Translations under genes and position numbers: made by a program | Source: Pararge aegeria | Taxonomy: Eukaryota; Arthropoda; Insecta; Lepidoptera; Nymphalidae | Assembly (NCBI RefSeq): GCF_905163445.1 | Contig: NC_053180.1 | Span: 14,994,701-15,058,700 of the forward strand | Reading direction: 5' to 3' | DNA: 64,000 nt | The notes under the pieces: generated by a model | What the model was told of the DNA's origin: nothing | The model's input: only the letters and a program-made list of their open reading frames with translations | The model's database searches: none | Part shown: positions 48,282-59,417 of the stretch, in pieces | How positions within the stretch are numbered: the stretch's first letter is position 1 | Layout of the letters: each line of letters starts with the position of its first letter

Positions 48282-48595
48282 ACGGTGATAGCCTAGTGGG
48301 TAAGGCTTCGGCTTTCCTTTCGTGGAGACCGAGGTTGAAAACCGGCACGCACCACTGACGTTTCGGAGATATGTGCGTTTTTAATTTAATCAGTTTAAAT
48401 ATCTACTTACTTTAACGGTGAAGGAAAAAATCTTGGTGAAACCTGTATGCCTGAAAGTTCTCCATAATGTACTCAATGGCGTGTGAAGTCTACCAGTCCG
48501 CACTTGGCCAGCGTGGTAGACTACGACCTAAACTGTGCTCATTCTGACAGGAGACCCGTGACCTGTAGTAGCCCGGTAATGAGTTGTTTATGGGT
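48282..48595 (+). repeat. tRNA-derived SINE, family A, full length
   Basis: Clean head acggtgatagcctagtgggt, body with 'atatgtgcgtttttaattta', 'aacggtgaaggaaaaaatc', and end 'gacctgtagtagcccggtaa'. Confidence 0.9.
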
Positions 48596-49159
48596 ATGTA
48601 AAAAAAAACTTATAGTTACTAATTACTAATGCATTCTTATTTTACTGTGACATTAAAATCATAGAAAAGCTATTTATATATATAAGCATACTATTCTGCT
48701 CGGAATGGAACACAATATAATGCTTTGTCAACAATATTATTGTCTACGTACGCCTTATCAAACAAGATGATTCTAATAATATATTGTCATCGCTAGAAAC
48801 AGATTCAGCGTCCGTGACAGGTAAACGTTGACTGGTGTAGCGTCAATTAATCACCACTTCGGTAATTATGTCGTTAACTATAAGTAACTATAATAATCAC
48901 AGTTAAGTTAAGCTACACAATCAAATTAGTGTGTTACTAGAAGTGACATATCGGCGATACAGCACGTCAGTCATATTGCCACAATTCACTCGGACAATAA
49001 TTATAGCGTTATTAATATTATTTTTTAGCGTTATTAAATTCAGATATTAAAATTAAATTAGCATGTCTAAATGTAGAGCTGTTCTTTTCTCTCTTTTGTT
49101 TTAACACATGTCAATTTAGTATAGTTTAGAGATTTGTGTATTACATAATATTTTTATGC
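48596..49159. other. AT-rich intergenic sequence
   Basis: No supported feature. Confidence 0.4.
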
Positions 49160-49164
49160 CATTT

Positions 49165-49260
49165 GATAAGTTAGCCCTTTACTGCAATCTTACCTGCTAG
49201 TAGGTGATGATGCAGTCCTATGCTGGTAACTGGCTAACCGGTTTATCAAATTATTGTATT
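49165..49260 (-). repeat. Unclassified repeat related to 61915-62110
   Basis: 'ttagccctttactgcaatct' and 'ctgctagtaggtgatgatgc' match 'ttagcttttgactgcaatctc' and 'ctggtgttaagtgatgatgc' at 61914-61962. Confidence 0.65.
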
Positions 49261-49439
49261 AAGCCCATACACCTTATCAGTTTTTACGTGACGTTGTATT
49301 TGAAAGCTAAATAGTGCTTAGCTGCATGACTGTCGGTAAAGTGATAAAATATAGGTCCCAATAATAAGCCTATAACCGCTTATTCATCATAATTCTATTT
49401 TATTGTTTACTTATATTAGTTACTGTATTACAATTAAAT

Positions 49440-50175
49440 AATAAATAATCGCCATCTAGCCGCAAAGTAAGCGTAGCTTGTGGTATGTGATTACACTGTC
49501 TCGTGTGATCCTGAGCAATGTTACTGCGTCAGTATCACCCGAGCCGCAGGCGAGAATAGACGTGTGACAGTTGGTCGTGGGCATGGCCGAGCCAGTGACT
49601 AGGGGACGCTATCAGCAGATCCTACAGGTACTAAAATGACTGATGAATAATTTAATTAATAATATACATAAATACTTATAATATACAGCTAAACACCAAC
49701 CAATTGTTTGTAATAATGAATATACTTATTTAAAACTAGTTTATAAGCGAATCTCTACAGTAAATTCCTACGCGCAAATTTTCATACCTATCTACTCTTT
49801 TTCTTTTAATTTGTTCCTAGGTGTCCTTTTGTTTTATCCCGGTTTACGCCAGACTCCGCTTTCTTGTTAAGTCGCTTCTACTTTTCACTGTATAGTATAT
49901 CCTCTTTTCAAATATCGTACAAGATTGTCTACTGATTTATTATTAATTCACGATTTATTCAGCTTTCTGCGAGGTTATTTTACTGGTATTAATGACCCAC
50001 ACCGTTTTGGGTGCTCAGCAGAAGCTATAACTTACCCATTGTCGTTACACAAAAGGGCGCTGGGTTGCTCTCAGAATGAGATGGTTAAGTCCATGCTGGC
50101 ACCACATATAAACTCTGAAAAACGTTCATGTTCATCACACAAAAAAAATCCAGTTGTGGGAATCGAATCCACATT
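49440..50175 (-). repeat. SINE family B split by two insertions
   Basis: Segments 49440-49490, 49629-49698 and 50113-50172 together form one minus-strand family B SINE in order. They are separated by a 138-bp insert (about 49491-49628) and a 414-bp insert (about 49699-50112) that do not belong to the family. The tRNA-like head is cut off after 'gaatccaca'. Confidence 0.75.
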
Positions 50176-50698
50176 TTTTTTATTAATTTACATAAAAACA
50201 AGGTTTACTATAACCCACAAATATTTGAATACGTTAAGGTTAATCGTCCTAATTTAGCCATGTCGTGGATGAGTATCTGATGGTGATGTTGAAATACCTT
50301 TAATTCGTTGGCTCGAATATAAAAATTTAATTATGACAGTAATTGACTAACCATTTCAAGTAAACCGTAATTCATTGTATCACTCGATGGAAACATCATT
50401 ACATAGGTCATTGTGAACTATATAATTATTACGGTGATGATTAATAGACGTTTCAGCCGTCAACGGACACCTGCCATGGAATCTGAATCTGATTGCGGCA
50501 GCACAATGCAATTTACTTGTCCTAATTGATTGCTGTGGCCATCAGACAATACTTATCACATCATACGAATTCTATCCTATCATCATCATCATCATCAGAG
50601 ATGGTAACCTTTTGGCTAACACTTCAACATCCCTTTTGTAGAGACCAAGTTCTATCAATCATTCGTTCGTGTCGGTTTTCAAACGACTTAAAAAAAGA
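50176..50698. other. Intergenic sequence with a SINE-A-like scrap
   Basis: (CAT)n at about 50580-50597, then 'gagatggtaaccttttggct' to about 50660 resembling an eroded SINE-A head. No gene is seen. Confidence 0.4.
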
Positions 50699-51212
50699 AG
50701 AGCTCAAAAAAAAAGGAGAGAGAGAGATGTTATCATTTCATTTGTTTGTTTTGTTTGTTATCCCAGAGCTCAGTCATTTATATACCTTCTCCTAATTGAA
50801 ACAGTGCTTCTAAGGTAGTTCCGTTGTCATCGGGTTGGGATCATTGGTGGGATCTTGAAAAAATCGAGAAACTCTTCAAATATTATAGTCACATCTACAG
50901 AAATTGGACGGTAATAAGTTTGTTTGTGAATTAATAGACTTATGAAAAAAAAAACAAAGAGCTCAAAAGAAGGAGAGAGAGATATGTTATCATTTCATTT
51001 GTTTGTTTTGTTTGTTATCTGAGAGCTCTGTCATTTACATACCTTCTCCGATTTTAAAACGGTGCTTCTAAGTAACGGTTCTAGTCCCATTGTCATCGGG
51101 TTACGATCATTAGTGGGATCTTGAAAAAATCGAGGGAACTCTTCAAATATTATAGTCACTTCTATAGAAAGTGGACAGTAATAAATTTGTAAATTGATAG
51201 CCTTATGATTAG
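50699..51212. repeat. Tandem duplication of a ~259-bp unit
   Basis: Unit 1 (50699-50957) and unit 2 (50958-51212) share 'gagagagatatgttatcatt'-like starts, the string ttgttttgtttgttat, 'tcttgaaaaaatcgag' and 'ctcttcaaatattatagtca'. Offset of the agctc landmark is 259 bp. Confidence 0.88.
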
Positions 51213-51475
51213 GACTTTGGCTTCTCTTTCGGAGGACCGAGTTCGAATCCCAGCACGCACCTCTAACTTTTCTAAAAGTGCGTTCTAAGCAATTCAAATA
51301 TCGCCTGAGAGTTCTCTATAATGTTTTCAAAGGTTTGTGTTTTTGACAAATCCCCACGCAGCCAGCTCGGTGGACTACGGCCTAAATCCTTCTTATTCTA
51401 GGAAAGAGAGAGAGAGAGAAAGAGATCCGCACCCTGTAGTGGGCCAGTGATGGGTTGATATGATGATAATGATGA
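51213..51475 (+). repeat. tRNA-derived SINE, family A, with (GA)n insertion
   Basis: 'aggactttggcttctctttc', B-box-like gagttcgaatcccagc, then 'tctctataatgttttcaaag' and 'accctgtagtgggccagtga'. A (GA)n tract at 51404-51426 interrupts the tail region. Confidence 0.85.
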
Positions 51476-51754
51476 ATAACTTTGTTTGCTCGTAAAATAA
51501 GCAAACTTATTAACGGCCAACGCTTACGGAACGTGTGATATATGTATAGAGATCGCTCATTCCGTAGTATCAATTAAATTACACTGTTACACCATTACTA
51601 AGTCAATTTCCGCGGCAAATTTCCGATTACTATCAAAGTCAATTACTAATCTCAATATATCATGATATATTCCTTTGACTGGACAATATAATGACTATTT
51701 CCTGTAGTAAATGACCACTGCTTCAGTACGCTGTATAAAAATTTTATACATCAA

Positions 51755-51973
51755 GGTGCACTATGCAATTGATGAATTTCTTAATGACAAGGTTGCTCCG
51801 AAGCAGGCTGTCCCAGGCTCCGTATACATCTCATAAACAGGATAGAACATTAAATTAAATTTTAGTTAAGTTGTAAATTGACATTTAATCAGCCTTCCGT
51901 ACCGGTGGTAAAGCCATTAAAGAGACATACTTGGCGTTTCAAAAGCGCTTGTATAAGGCCTATTTGAAATAAA
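51755..51973 (+). mobile_element. 3'-truncated copy of the 11350-16100 LINE family
   Basis: Encodes a short HYAIDEFLNDKVA, the counterpart of YYTIDEFLNDKVA at the end of the big element's ORF2. It then runs through 'gccttccgtaccggtggtaa' and 'cgtttcaaaagcgcttgtat' to 'ggcctatttgaaataaat'. Confidence 0.88.
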
Positions 51974-52143
51974 TATATTTAGTTGTTTTATTTAGAAGCA
52001 GCATAGGTTCGTACCATTTTATTTAGGTAATTTAACGAGTTATTTTGTTAAATAAAGAAGTCTTTATTGATCTTTTAGAACAAAATTTGCAATCGAGGTT
52101 TTGTTTTGGCATATCAAGTAATGCCATCAAAGTAAAATAGGTT

Positions 52144-52386
52144 TTGACGGCCGACTGGCGCAGTGGGCAGCGACCCTGCTTGCTGAGCCAAGGCCGTGGG
52201 TTCGATTCCCACAACTGGACAATGTTTGTGTGATGAACATGAATGTTTTTCAGTGTCTGGGTGTTTATCTATATATTATATTATTCATCAGTCATCTTAG
52301 TACCCATAACACAAGCTATGCTTACTTTGGGGCTAGATGACGATGTGTGTATTGTCGTAGTATATTTATTTATTTATTTATTTATA
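52144..52386 (+). repeat. tRNA-derived SINE, family B, full length
   Basis: Head gacggccgactggcgcagtg, B-box-like gtgggttcgattcccacaac, body to tgtgtattgtcgtagtatat and tail (TTTA)n at 52366-52385. Confidence 0.92.
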
Positions 52387-52609
52387 ATGTAACTCTTTTC
52401 AGAGTCACAAATCCTGTACTTATGGTATTTACTTCACAAACCTCCTTCCAAAACCCTTACTGAGGAATTGTAAATTTGACTAGATAAATTTTACTTTGAG
52501 TTCCAAGTATTTTCATACTCGCAAACTCGTAGTAAGAGTACTTTTGTAAAATCTTTTATCATCTGTATATAACTATTATCATGTGGTCACTAACTATGGG
52601 TCTTGTAAA

Positions 52610-52925
52610 GGCTCAGAGTCACTCAGCTGGCATAAGAACTATGCTTTGAGTATCTCTATGCGATCAAATTGGGAATGAGAATCCGTAGAAGAATCAGAGT
52701 TACCGACATAGCTCAGCGATCCACGAAGCTGAAGTGGCAACGAGCGGTCATGTTTCCCGCAGAACCGATGTACCTTTGGGGTCTAAGATGATCGTTGCAC
52801 AGGTAAACGCGTCGGTACTTGTAGACCCGCGACGATGGGGACAGATGACATCAAAGGAGTCGCAGGGAGCCGCTGGACCCAACCCGTGGGCGTCCATTGT
52901 TTGCTGTTACGACGATGTTTGTTTG
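52610..52925 (+). pseudogene. RTE-type LINE C-terminal relic
   Basis: A broken frame reads RIRRRIRVTDIAQR and TKLKWQRA, corresponding to the conserved RTE ORF tail (RRRTRVTDIA..VAKLKWQWAGH). It is more decayed than the copy at 56357-56740. Confidence 0.75.
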
Positions 52926-53404
52926 TAAAACTATTGCACATCCATTTGATACTTAGTACTGATAAAAAAAAACATTTCGTGTGCAAAGGAGGTCCGAGCT
53001 AAAGCGATCTCTTTCAGACAACTTTTGGCGAGAGGAATTCATAGGTGTTCTAATTTATTAGGTGCATACTACTACTAAGTACTACTACTACATACTAGTA
53101 TAATGAAGCTGTATGTCATCTATGATTGTAGATATTTAATCTAGCTTAATACCATCTAGAGTATAATTAATCATTGGACGCAACATAAGTCCAAATCTAA
53201 CGGCACTAATGAGATGGTTAACCGAACGCTAATGGACGCACATCCGGATTGTCATGATAAATGACTCTGAATAACTAACAAATTTAAACATCAATCCGTT
53301 TAGCTGATTTAAACTAAATTGGCTACTACTAACTGCTTCGTTGGGTTCGATTCCCAGCCCTGGCCAATAAATATAGTAGTTTTTTGGATTTGATTTTTTT
53401 ATTT

Positions 53405-53722
53405 TTTTGAAGCGGTGATAGCCTAGTGGGTAGGACTTGGATTTCAGTTTCGGAGGCAGAGTTCAAATCTTAGCACGCACCTCTAACATTTCTAAGTTAT
53501 GTGCGTTTTAAGCAATTGAAATAGCTTGTTTCAACGGTGAAGGACAACACCGTGAGCAAACCTACATACCTGAGAGTTCTCCATAATGGTGTCAAAAGGT
53601 AATCAAAGGTGTGGGTCCACCAATTCGCAGTGGGTCAGCATAGTGGACTACGGCCTTATCACTGTGGGAGGAGACCTGTGCCCTTTAGTGAGCCGGTAAT
53701 GGGTTAATATGCTGATGATTGG
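53405..53722 (+). repeat. tRNA-derived SINE, family A, full length
   Basis: Head gcggtgatagcctagtgggt, then 'agttcaaatcttagcacgca', 'aacggtgaaggacaacaccg', and end 'tgccctttagtgagccggta'. Confidence 0.9.
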
Positions 53723-53751
53723 ATTTTTTCGGAGCGGTGGCAGTCTATGGT

Positions 53752-53964
53752 CCGTGGCGTGCATAGAGGTAACGTACAGGGTATGCAGATGATATAAAAT
53801 GAAGGAAATCTTCAGAAGGAGTTATAAACACAAATAACAAATTTTTATAACTGTTACAAAGCCTATACTTAAGTTTTTTATAACTCGTACAGGAGATTTT
53901 TTTCATTTTATATTATCAGCCCGCTTAGTGGATACCCTGTGCATACCGTGTATGCACTCCACTG
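53752..53964. mobile_element. 213-bp hAT-type MITE with 8-bp target duplication
   Basis: Flanked by exact direct repeats tctatggt at 53744-53751 and 53965-53972. Left end ccgtggcgtgcata and right end (reverse complement) cagtggagtgcata match at 12 of 14 positions and fit hAT ends (CAGTGG...). The two halves are extensively complementary, with ataaaatgaa...gttataaa on both arms, so nearly the whole element can fold back. No coding capacity. Confidence 0.9.
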
Positions 53965-54009
53965 TCTATGGTGCCTTGTGGTAACAGCAGATCAGAATTC
54001 AGTTGCCAC

Positions 54010-54125
54010 CGCAACTCTTCGTTGGAGGCGAGGAGGAGGAGGAGGGTGTCGTACGAGGCGACTTAATAAATATCACGAAGAACGTGTAAACCCTCTAACT
54101 GATCACATCGATCGCCAACCCGTCT
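54010..54125 (+). repeat. SINE family C copy
   Basis: 'gggtgtcgtacgaggcgact' and 'gatcgccaacccgtctgccc' are the plus-strand form of blocks at 33935-34105; preceded by a (GGA)n-like tract at 54028-54044. Confidence 0.75.
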
Positions 54126-54209
54126 GCCCAGCGTTGTGCTTATGTTCAAACCATCAAAAATTCGCTTTAAGTTACAAGTCGTAACTTCATGTACTCAATT
54201 TGATTTTGT

Positions 54210-54345
54210 AGATTGCCTGGTAGAGCTTTTAAGCGATAAGGCCGCCTATGGAACCTGTTCTTCTTTTTTTAATTGTGTATTTTTTTTAATGCTTTGTATT
54301 TGGCGTACAGTAAAGTGTATTTGATTTGATTTGATTTGATTTGAA
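54210..54345 (+). mobile_element. LINE 3'-end fragment with (TTGAT)n tail
   Basis: 'gcctggtagagcttttaagcg' and 'ataaggccgcctatggaac' are the 3' UTR motif of a LINE family. It ends in 'gtaaagtgtatttgatttga' with four to five TTGAT repeats. Confidence 0.8.
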
Positions 54346-54924
54346 CAGCAGGAGAATCTGTATGGTGTAATTTATAATTACTTCAATCCGTATACTCCAC
54401 ACCAAACAGATCCTCGACAATGTACCCTCTACGCACGTCTGAGCATCCTCAGGAGATGTTGACTTTACAATGGATTATTGTTGATTTGATTTGACTGTTA
54501 TATTGGTATTGATTGGTGAACTGTCTTCATCAATAACAATATTGTTTTGAGTGCTTTCCAATTTCATAAAAATCTAAATGTACGCTTAACACGAGGGAAA
54601 AACTCCGATCATTATACATCCCACATATTATCGACGGTTGCCTATAAAAGGTCCGTTTGTCCGTTAACGGGACACGTATAGCCCGGAATACATTATCCCT
54701 TATTTTTATCCCAATTGCTATAAAGTGGGTATTTTCTTTTATTCGAAAGAACCCTACCCGAACTAATATTATGTTGAATTTCAAATTGTGCACTTATGGT
54801 TAATCGGAAACAACTTAATATATAAAACTGAGTGGAGTTATCACTGAGAGCAAATATGCTGACAGGCAGGTTTCTAATACCAAGCAAACTATTGTAAAGT
54901 CACATGGTTGGGTTCATTGTAAGG
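54346..54924. other. Intergenic sequence with an imperfect inverted repeat
   Basis: 54350-54420 has 'gagaatctgtatggtg' opposite 'caccaaacagatcctc' as an imperfect foldback. A second ttgatttgattt tract is at 54482-54495. Nothing else is supported. Confidence 0.4.
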
Positions 54925-55460
54925 TCGCCCAGGTGAAGTTCTCCGTACTGCAAGGACACTGATCCTAAAGGTGCCTTCTCATAATTCTTCTTTCTACCAC
55001 AAGTCTTTCACTATTCAGGCTGTTAAGCTTTGGAATGCCTTGCCTTTGGCCATTAGAGAGGCACAATCTATCCAAATCTTGTGAAAGATCACTTTATGTC
55101 TCAATCAACTGATGTTCCGGGATAGTTCACTGCTCCCTTCTTCTCTTTATTAATTTTTGCATAATTTTTATTTGAGGATAATTATTTATTTAATATATTT
55201 TGTTTCATATTTAATCTATTATATTATTTTTATATAATATATATAATTGTAGTCATTTATTTATTTATTTGTCTTTAGTAACAAATATTGTTTTTTTATA
55301 TATTATATGTATATATTTAAGTAATGAAATATGTTTTTATGGGTATATGTAAATATGCACCACCTAACTTTTTTTTGTAACTGTTTTTTATCTTCGCCAT
55401 TGGTTGCCTGGAAGAAATCGCTATGTAGCGATAAGGCCGCCAAATTGTATACGTTGTTTT
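54925..55460 (+). pseudogene. LINE 3' region: ORF2 C-terminal relic and 3' UTR
   Basis: Frame from about 54945 reads RTARTLILKVPSHNSSFYHK and then SFTIQAVKLWNALPLAIREA before a stop at about 55083. The LWNALPLAIR motif is typical of the C-terminal region of Jockey-like ORF2. The 3' UTR ends with 'cgctatgtagcgataaggcc' at 55421-55440. The open frames at 55331-55795 are read-throughs. Confidence 0.8.
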
Positions 55461-55999
55461 GTTATACTTTTCTACTGTTCAGAGCCTATTGCACTAATTT
55501 TTACACGTGCTGCCTGTGGGTCAAGTACGCTCTGAAAACTTACACGCACGAAACGCTCTTCGATTACAATATAATAATGCATTCAGGGTGTGGATGAAGC
55601 TGCCCCGCTTTTGTAGCGCATCAGGGATGATTGCGGAAGCGAGAGTTGACTGTTTCTATGCCACATACGCAAAAGATGTGGCTCCCTGGTGCGAAGGTTC
55701 CAGGGAAGAAGCAATAGCATCCTGAAGATGATCGCTGGCAGGTTGGACCGCGGGTATTTAAGACACTGCTGTGCTATTTCAAATGGATTTTGCATTAATT
55801 TTTGTTTATTATTTTTAATTATCTTTTAGTTATATAGAAAAATATGAAGCCTGAAATTAAACGTAATTATTAGGTATATTATATTTTTCTTTAAGCAGGT
55901 TTTGTATATCTTTTTAAAACATTATAAGTGTTTACTAATGACAAACCTATTGAAAATAAAATACCGACACAGGCGTAGTCGCAGGTTTAGTGCTAAGCG
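55461..55999. other. Intergenic sequence
   Basis: GC-richer at 55590-55780, where overlapping frames lie on opposite strands without a recognisable family. Nothing else is supported. Confidence 0.35.
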
Positions 56000-56100
56000 A
56001 TTTAGTGTTCCAATGCGATGTTGCGTAGAAACCGATTAGGGGTATGACTCCCATACTCCCTAACAGGTTAGCCCGCTACCACCTTACTGCACTAACTTAT
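56000..56100 (+). repeat. Unclassified repeat, inverse copy of the 61915-62110 family
   Basis: 'cgatttagtgttccaatgcg' and 'ggggtatgactcccatactc' and 'ctaacaggttagcccgctac' are the reverse complement of blocks at 61970-62050. Confidence 0.7.
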
Positions 56101-56356
56101 AGTGGAATAAAAAAAAGCGGTACAGATTAGTGATATCTGCATAATAATATCGTCTGTAAAAGGAGATTAAGTCCTTTATGGGGTTGAGTAAATGCCTTTA
56201 TAACATAATTTCAAAGGTAATTCTGGACTTAACGATGCATAAGTATAAACGATGTCTTAAAACACGTTTATTACAGCGACGTTACCCCACTGCTCGGCTC
56301 AGGCCTCGTCTCTTAGGCGAGACGGTTTTAGAGCATAGACCCGCTATGCTGTGATC

Positions 56357-56740
56357 ATCACCTCAACCAATTGACGTCCACTGCTGGACATAGGTCTTTT
56401 GTAGGGAGTTCCACAATACACGGTCTAGGGCCGCTTGCCTCCAGTGGCTCCCAGCTACTCGCCTGATGTCATCTGTCCACCTCGTTAGGGGGCCGACCTA
56501 CGCTGCGGTTACGGGTGCGGGGTCGCCATTCCAGCACCTTAAGACCCCAACGTCCGTCGGTTCTCCGAGCTCTGTGCCCCGCCCATTGCCACTTCAGCTT
56601 CGCGACTCGCTGGGCTATGTCGGTAACTCTAGTTCTTCTACGGATCTCCTCATTTCTAATTTGATCACGTTGAGATACTCCTAACTCAAGGCTCAGAGTC
56701 ACTCATGGGACGGGCGATGGAGAGAGCTAGAGAGAGATGT
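56357..56740 (-). pseudogene. RTE-type LINE C-terminal fragment
   Basis: Minus frame (from 56702) reads DQIRNEEIRRRTRVTDIAQR, then VAKLKWQWAGHRARRTDGRW and VLEWRPRTRNRSVGRPP. It then shifts one base and continues WTDDIRRVAG and, further on, VQQW. This is the conserved end of RTE ORF2; the one-base shift and truncation make it inactive. Its upstream side is cut by the SINE-B insertion at 56741. Confidence 0.92.
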
Positions 56741-56980
56741 TAAATAAATATACTACGACAATTTACATCGCATCCCCAAAGTAAGCGTATCTTTTATTAT
56801 GGGGAGTCGGATAACTGATGAATATTTTTATGAATAATATTCGTAAATACTTATAATATAGGTACATATAGACACTTAAAAATATTGACGTTCATCACAC
56901 AAAAAAATTCCAGTTGTGGGAATCGAACCCACGGTTGGACTCAGAAAGCAGGGTCGTTCCCACTGCACCAATCGGCCGTC
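56741..56980 (-). repeat. tRNA-derived SINE, family B, inserted into an RTE LINE
   Basis: Head gacggccgattggtgcagtg on the - strand, tail (AATA)n at 56741-56750 directly abutting the RTE fragment. Confidence 0.9.
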
Positions 56981-57189
56981 AAACAAAACAATCAAAGGAT
57001 TAACAATTTCTGATTGGTTAACAACGATGGATTTGGTTCCGCTTCATTAGTTAGGTACTCCATCTTGTTTGAATTAAAGCTCGTAAGTTACTTGCTACTA
57101 ATCGGTAAACTTTTTCTCAGGTACTCAATACTCAATAGAAACTTGCAGTAGGTACTTTGTTAAGTACTTTAAGCCAGCAAACATTGTTT

Positions 57190-57450
57190 ATTACCGTAAT
57201 GACCTCATCGGTCTAGCCACTAGGTCTTGGATTGGACTCTCAAACCAAAAATTGTTACATAGGGATAGGATTTCTGACAACCAATTCTCAATACCAGTCG
57301 GGAGTTAAGGAATTTGGCAAAATTACACTCCATGCCTCGAGAGCACGTCACGCCTGCCAACCCTCCCGCCAGCAGCATAGAAAGTCCGAGCCGATACGAG
57401 AGGAGAGCTGTGTTCAGCAGTGGGATATTACAAATGGTGAGTTCTCTGAA
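57190..57450 (+). repeat. SINE-like repeat, family F
   Basis: 'gcctcgagagcacgtcacgc' and the 'gaggagagctgtgttcagcagtgggat' end are typical of a lepidopteran SINE-like repeat. The head at 57200 (catcggtctagccactaggt) is tRNA-like but eroded. The 78-codon frame is a read-through. Confidence 0.6.
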
Positions 57451-57849
57451 CTGTTCTTACGTATGTAAACGTTTCATCTGACATAGTTGAAACTTTTCAG
57501 TGCTAAGACGCTAAAATTTCAATCAACAAATGGTCAATTCCCCATGAAATAAGGGCTATATTATACAGAAATTCTTTCGTTTCGTAAATTGCGACTCTGG
57601 AAACTGAGGCAAGGTGTTAGCATAAGTTGTATTTCACTGGGGAAAAGAGGAAAGTATGGAAATGGCCACTTGCACTCAATCTACATAATAAGGCGGTAAC
57701 GCGCCTTGAATGATAAATTGACACTGTTTTATTCATGGACGTTTTGCAACGGACATCTTATGATCATTGAATATTATGGGGGGACATTTGACGGGCATAT
57801 TCCGGAATAGTTATGTTTATTATTCATTATTTATTAAATTAATTACTCG

Positions 57850-58015
57850 TTGTTCGCGTTCTTCACGTTTTTACAAATCCCGTGGGAGCCGTTGGTTTTT
57901 CTAGACTAGGTCACTTTTTATCCTTTCAACTAGTTTTATGCCAAAAATCAAGTCGATTGAATGCTTAATTAGGCCGTAAAGTAAGGACAAGCAAATACAC
58001 TTTTGATAAGTATAG
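57850..58015 (-). mobile_element. Helitron-N-like fragment, second subfamily
   Basis: 'atgccaaaaatcaagtcgat' and 'gcttaattaggccgtaaagt' match 9400-9432. Confidence 0.55.
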
Positions 58016-59060
58016 ATAAATAATCTGTTTTGAATCTCGAAAATCTTTCAAAATAAAAAAATTATATTATGCGCATGCTCAAGAAGACTGAATGAACTCC
58101 GAAATCCACCTTTTAAACTAATAGTTGGCAGTTATTACACCATTGTTAATACCAGTAAAAAATATGCCAAAACCTAAACCAAAAGAAACAAATCAACCAA
58201 CCAACCAATAACCAATCCTACATGAGGGGAGATAAGAGATAGATAATTTTATATTAATAATAAATAATATAGAAATTCATACTTATATTAAAGATACGAA
58301 AGTGTACCTATTTGTTTGGTATTTTTTTATATTATATTACTTGAATTAATTATCTTGACAACATGTTTCTTCAATATAGCTTGCATTCTGGTAGTATACT
58401 TTTAAGACGGGCAATACGTATCGTTAGGTAACATTAGGTAATACGTCGAAGGCAACTTATAATTATTACATGCACGTTTGGTTAAAAAACGGTTCAAATT
58501 AGTGTTTTTTAAAAAAATAACTTAGTTAATGTCACAGGCCAGAATACATTTTTGATAATCATACTACTTTTTCTATTTAGCTTAAAGTTATTACTTACGC
58601 AACTTTATCGGTGTGTGATTTTAAGATCAGTTCATAGTTTATTCGTAAACATGTATATGTAGCCAAAACAAAAAAAAGACTAAAGCTTTCATAATAAATT
58701 CATGTGGATTCTAACAAAAGAGGTTTAAAAAAAAAACAAATAGAACTTTCACACAACCCTTAGATGGCATTATGTTTGTTATGTGTATGATAACTTAAAA
58801 AATACTTAATCCTGCCATCCTATAAAAACTGAACTATTATGAAAAGTAGGACCGTTTACAGACAGATGTTTTTCGATTTTATAATTTATTACGAACTTCA
58901 AGTTATTCTAATTTTTACAGCCGTGGCTCGAACAATCTCACTTACGATAGAGGACCACTCACGCCAGCTCAAAATTGTGACCAGCAAAGTACCTACCTAC
59001 TACTCCGTACCTATCATTACTCAAAATGATAAGTGATAATTGTAAAACTTTTGACTCAAA
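58016..59060. other. AT-rich intergenic sequence
   Basis: No supported feature. The 65-codon frame at 58839-59036 is not a recognised protein. Confidence 0.4.
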
Positions 59061-59417
59061 GTGCCACAACGAAAAGAGCCAAAGCCTACCTATAGTTATA
59101 ATTATAATATAATATATTCATATAGCGGTCAACTATACTGCAAGTCGCGCAATCGAATTTTTAAATCTAAATTTGGCGACGCTAGCCATATCGGTCAAAG
59201 TGTCGGTGTTGATGGAAACGTCATGGAGAACATCAAATATGATGCAACATCATCATCAATAGTATGCAGCCAAGTGTTCAGCGTCAAAATCAATTACACA
59301 CAGCCGGTTATTATAAAGCTCATCCCTGGGACCTTGGACCAATTTTTCGCACTATTTCACCTGTCCGCACCACTGATAGCTGAAACCCGCTCGCTTCACT
59401 TAACATTGTTTCACTAG
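59061..59417 (+). CDS. Unassigned 118-codon open frame
   Basis: Encodes MPQRKEPKPTYSYNYN... with a middle part GDASHIGQSVGVDGNVMENI and a hydrophobic-leaning C-terminus. It is the longest open frame after 17 kb and its middle is less AT-biased than its flanks. I recognise no domain, signal peptide or splice-site context, and no neighbour suggests a role. It is more likely a chance frame or part of an unrecognised repeat than a gene. Confidence 0.12.
   Translation: MPQRKEPKPTYSYNYNIIYSYSGQLYCKSRNRIFKSKFGDASHIGQSVGVDGNVMENIKYDATSSSIVCSQVFSVKINYTQPVIIKLIPGTLDQFFALFHLSAPLIAETRSLHLTLFH

Noticed and set aside
50580..50597. (CAT)n stretch as a CRISPR-like or regulatory array
   Set aside because: Simple trinucleotide repeat with no spacer structure.
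59061..59417. 118-codon frame as a real small gene
   Set aside because: No homologue, domain, signal peptide or regulatory context recognised; kept only as a very low-confidence entry.
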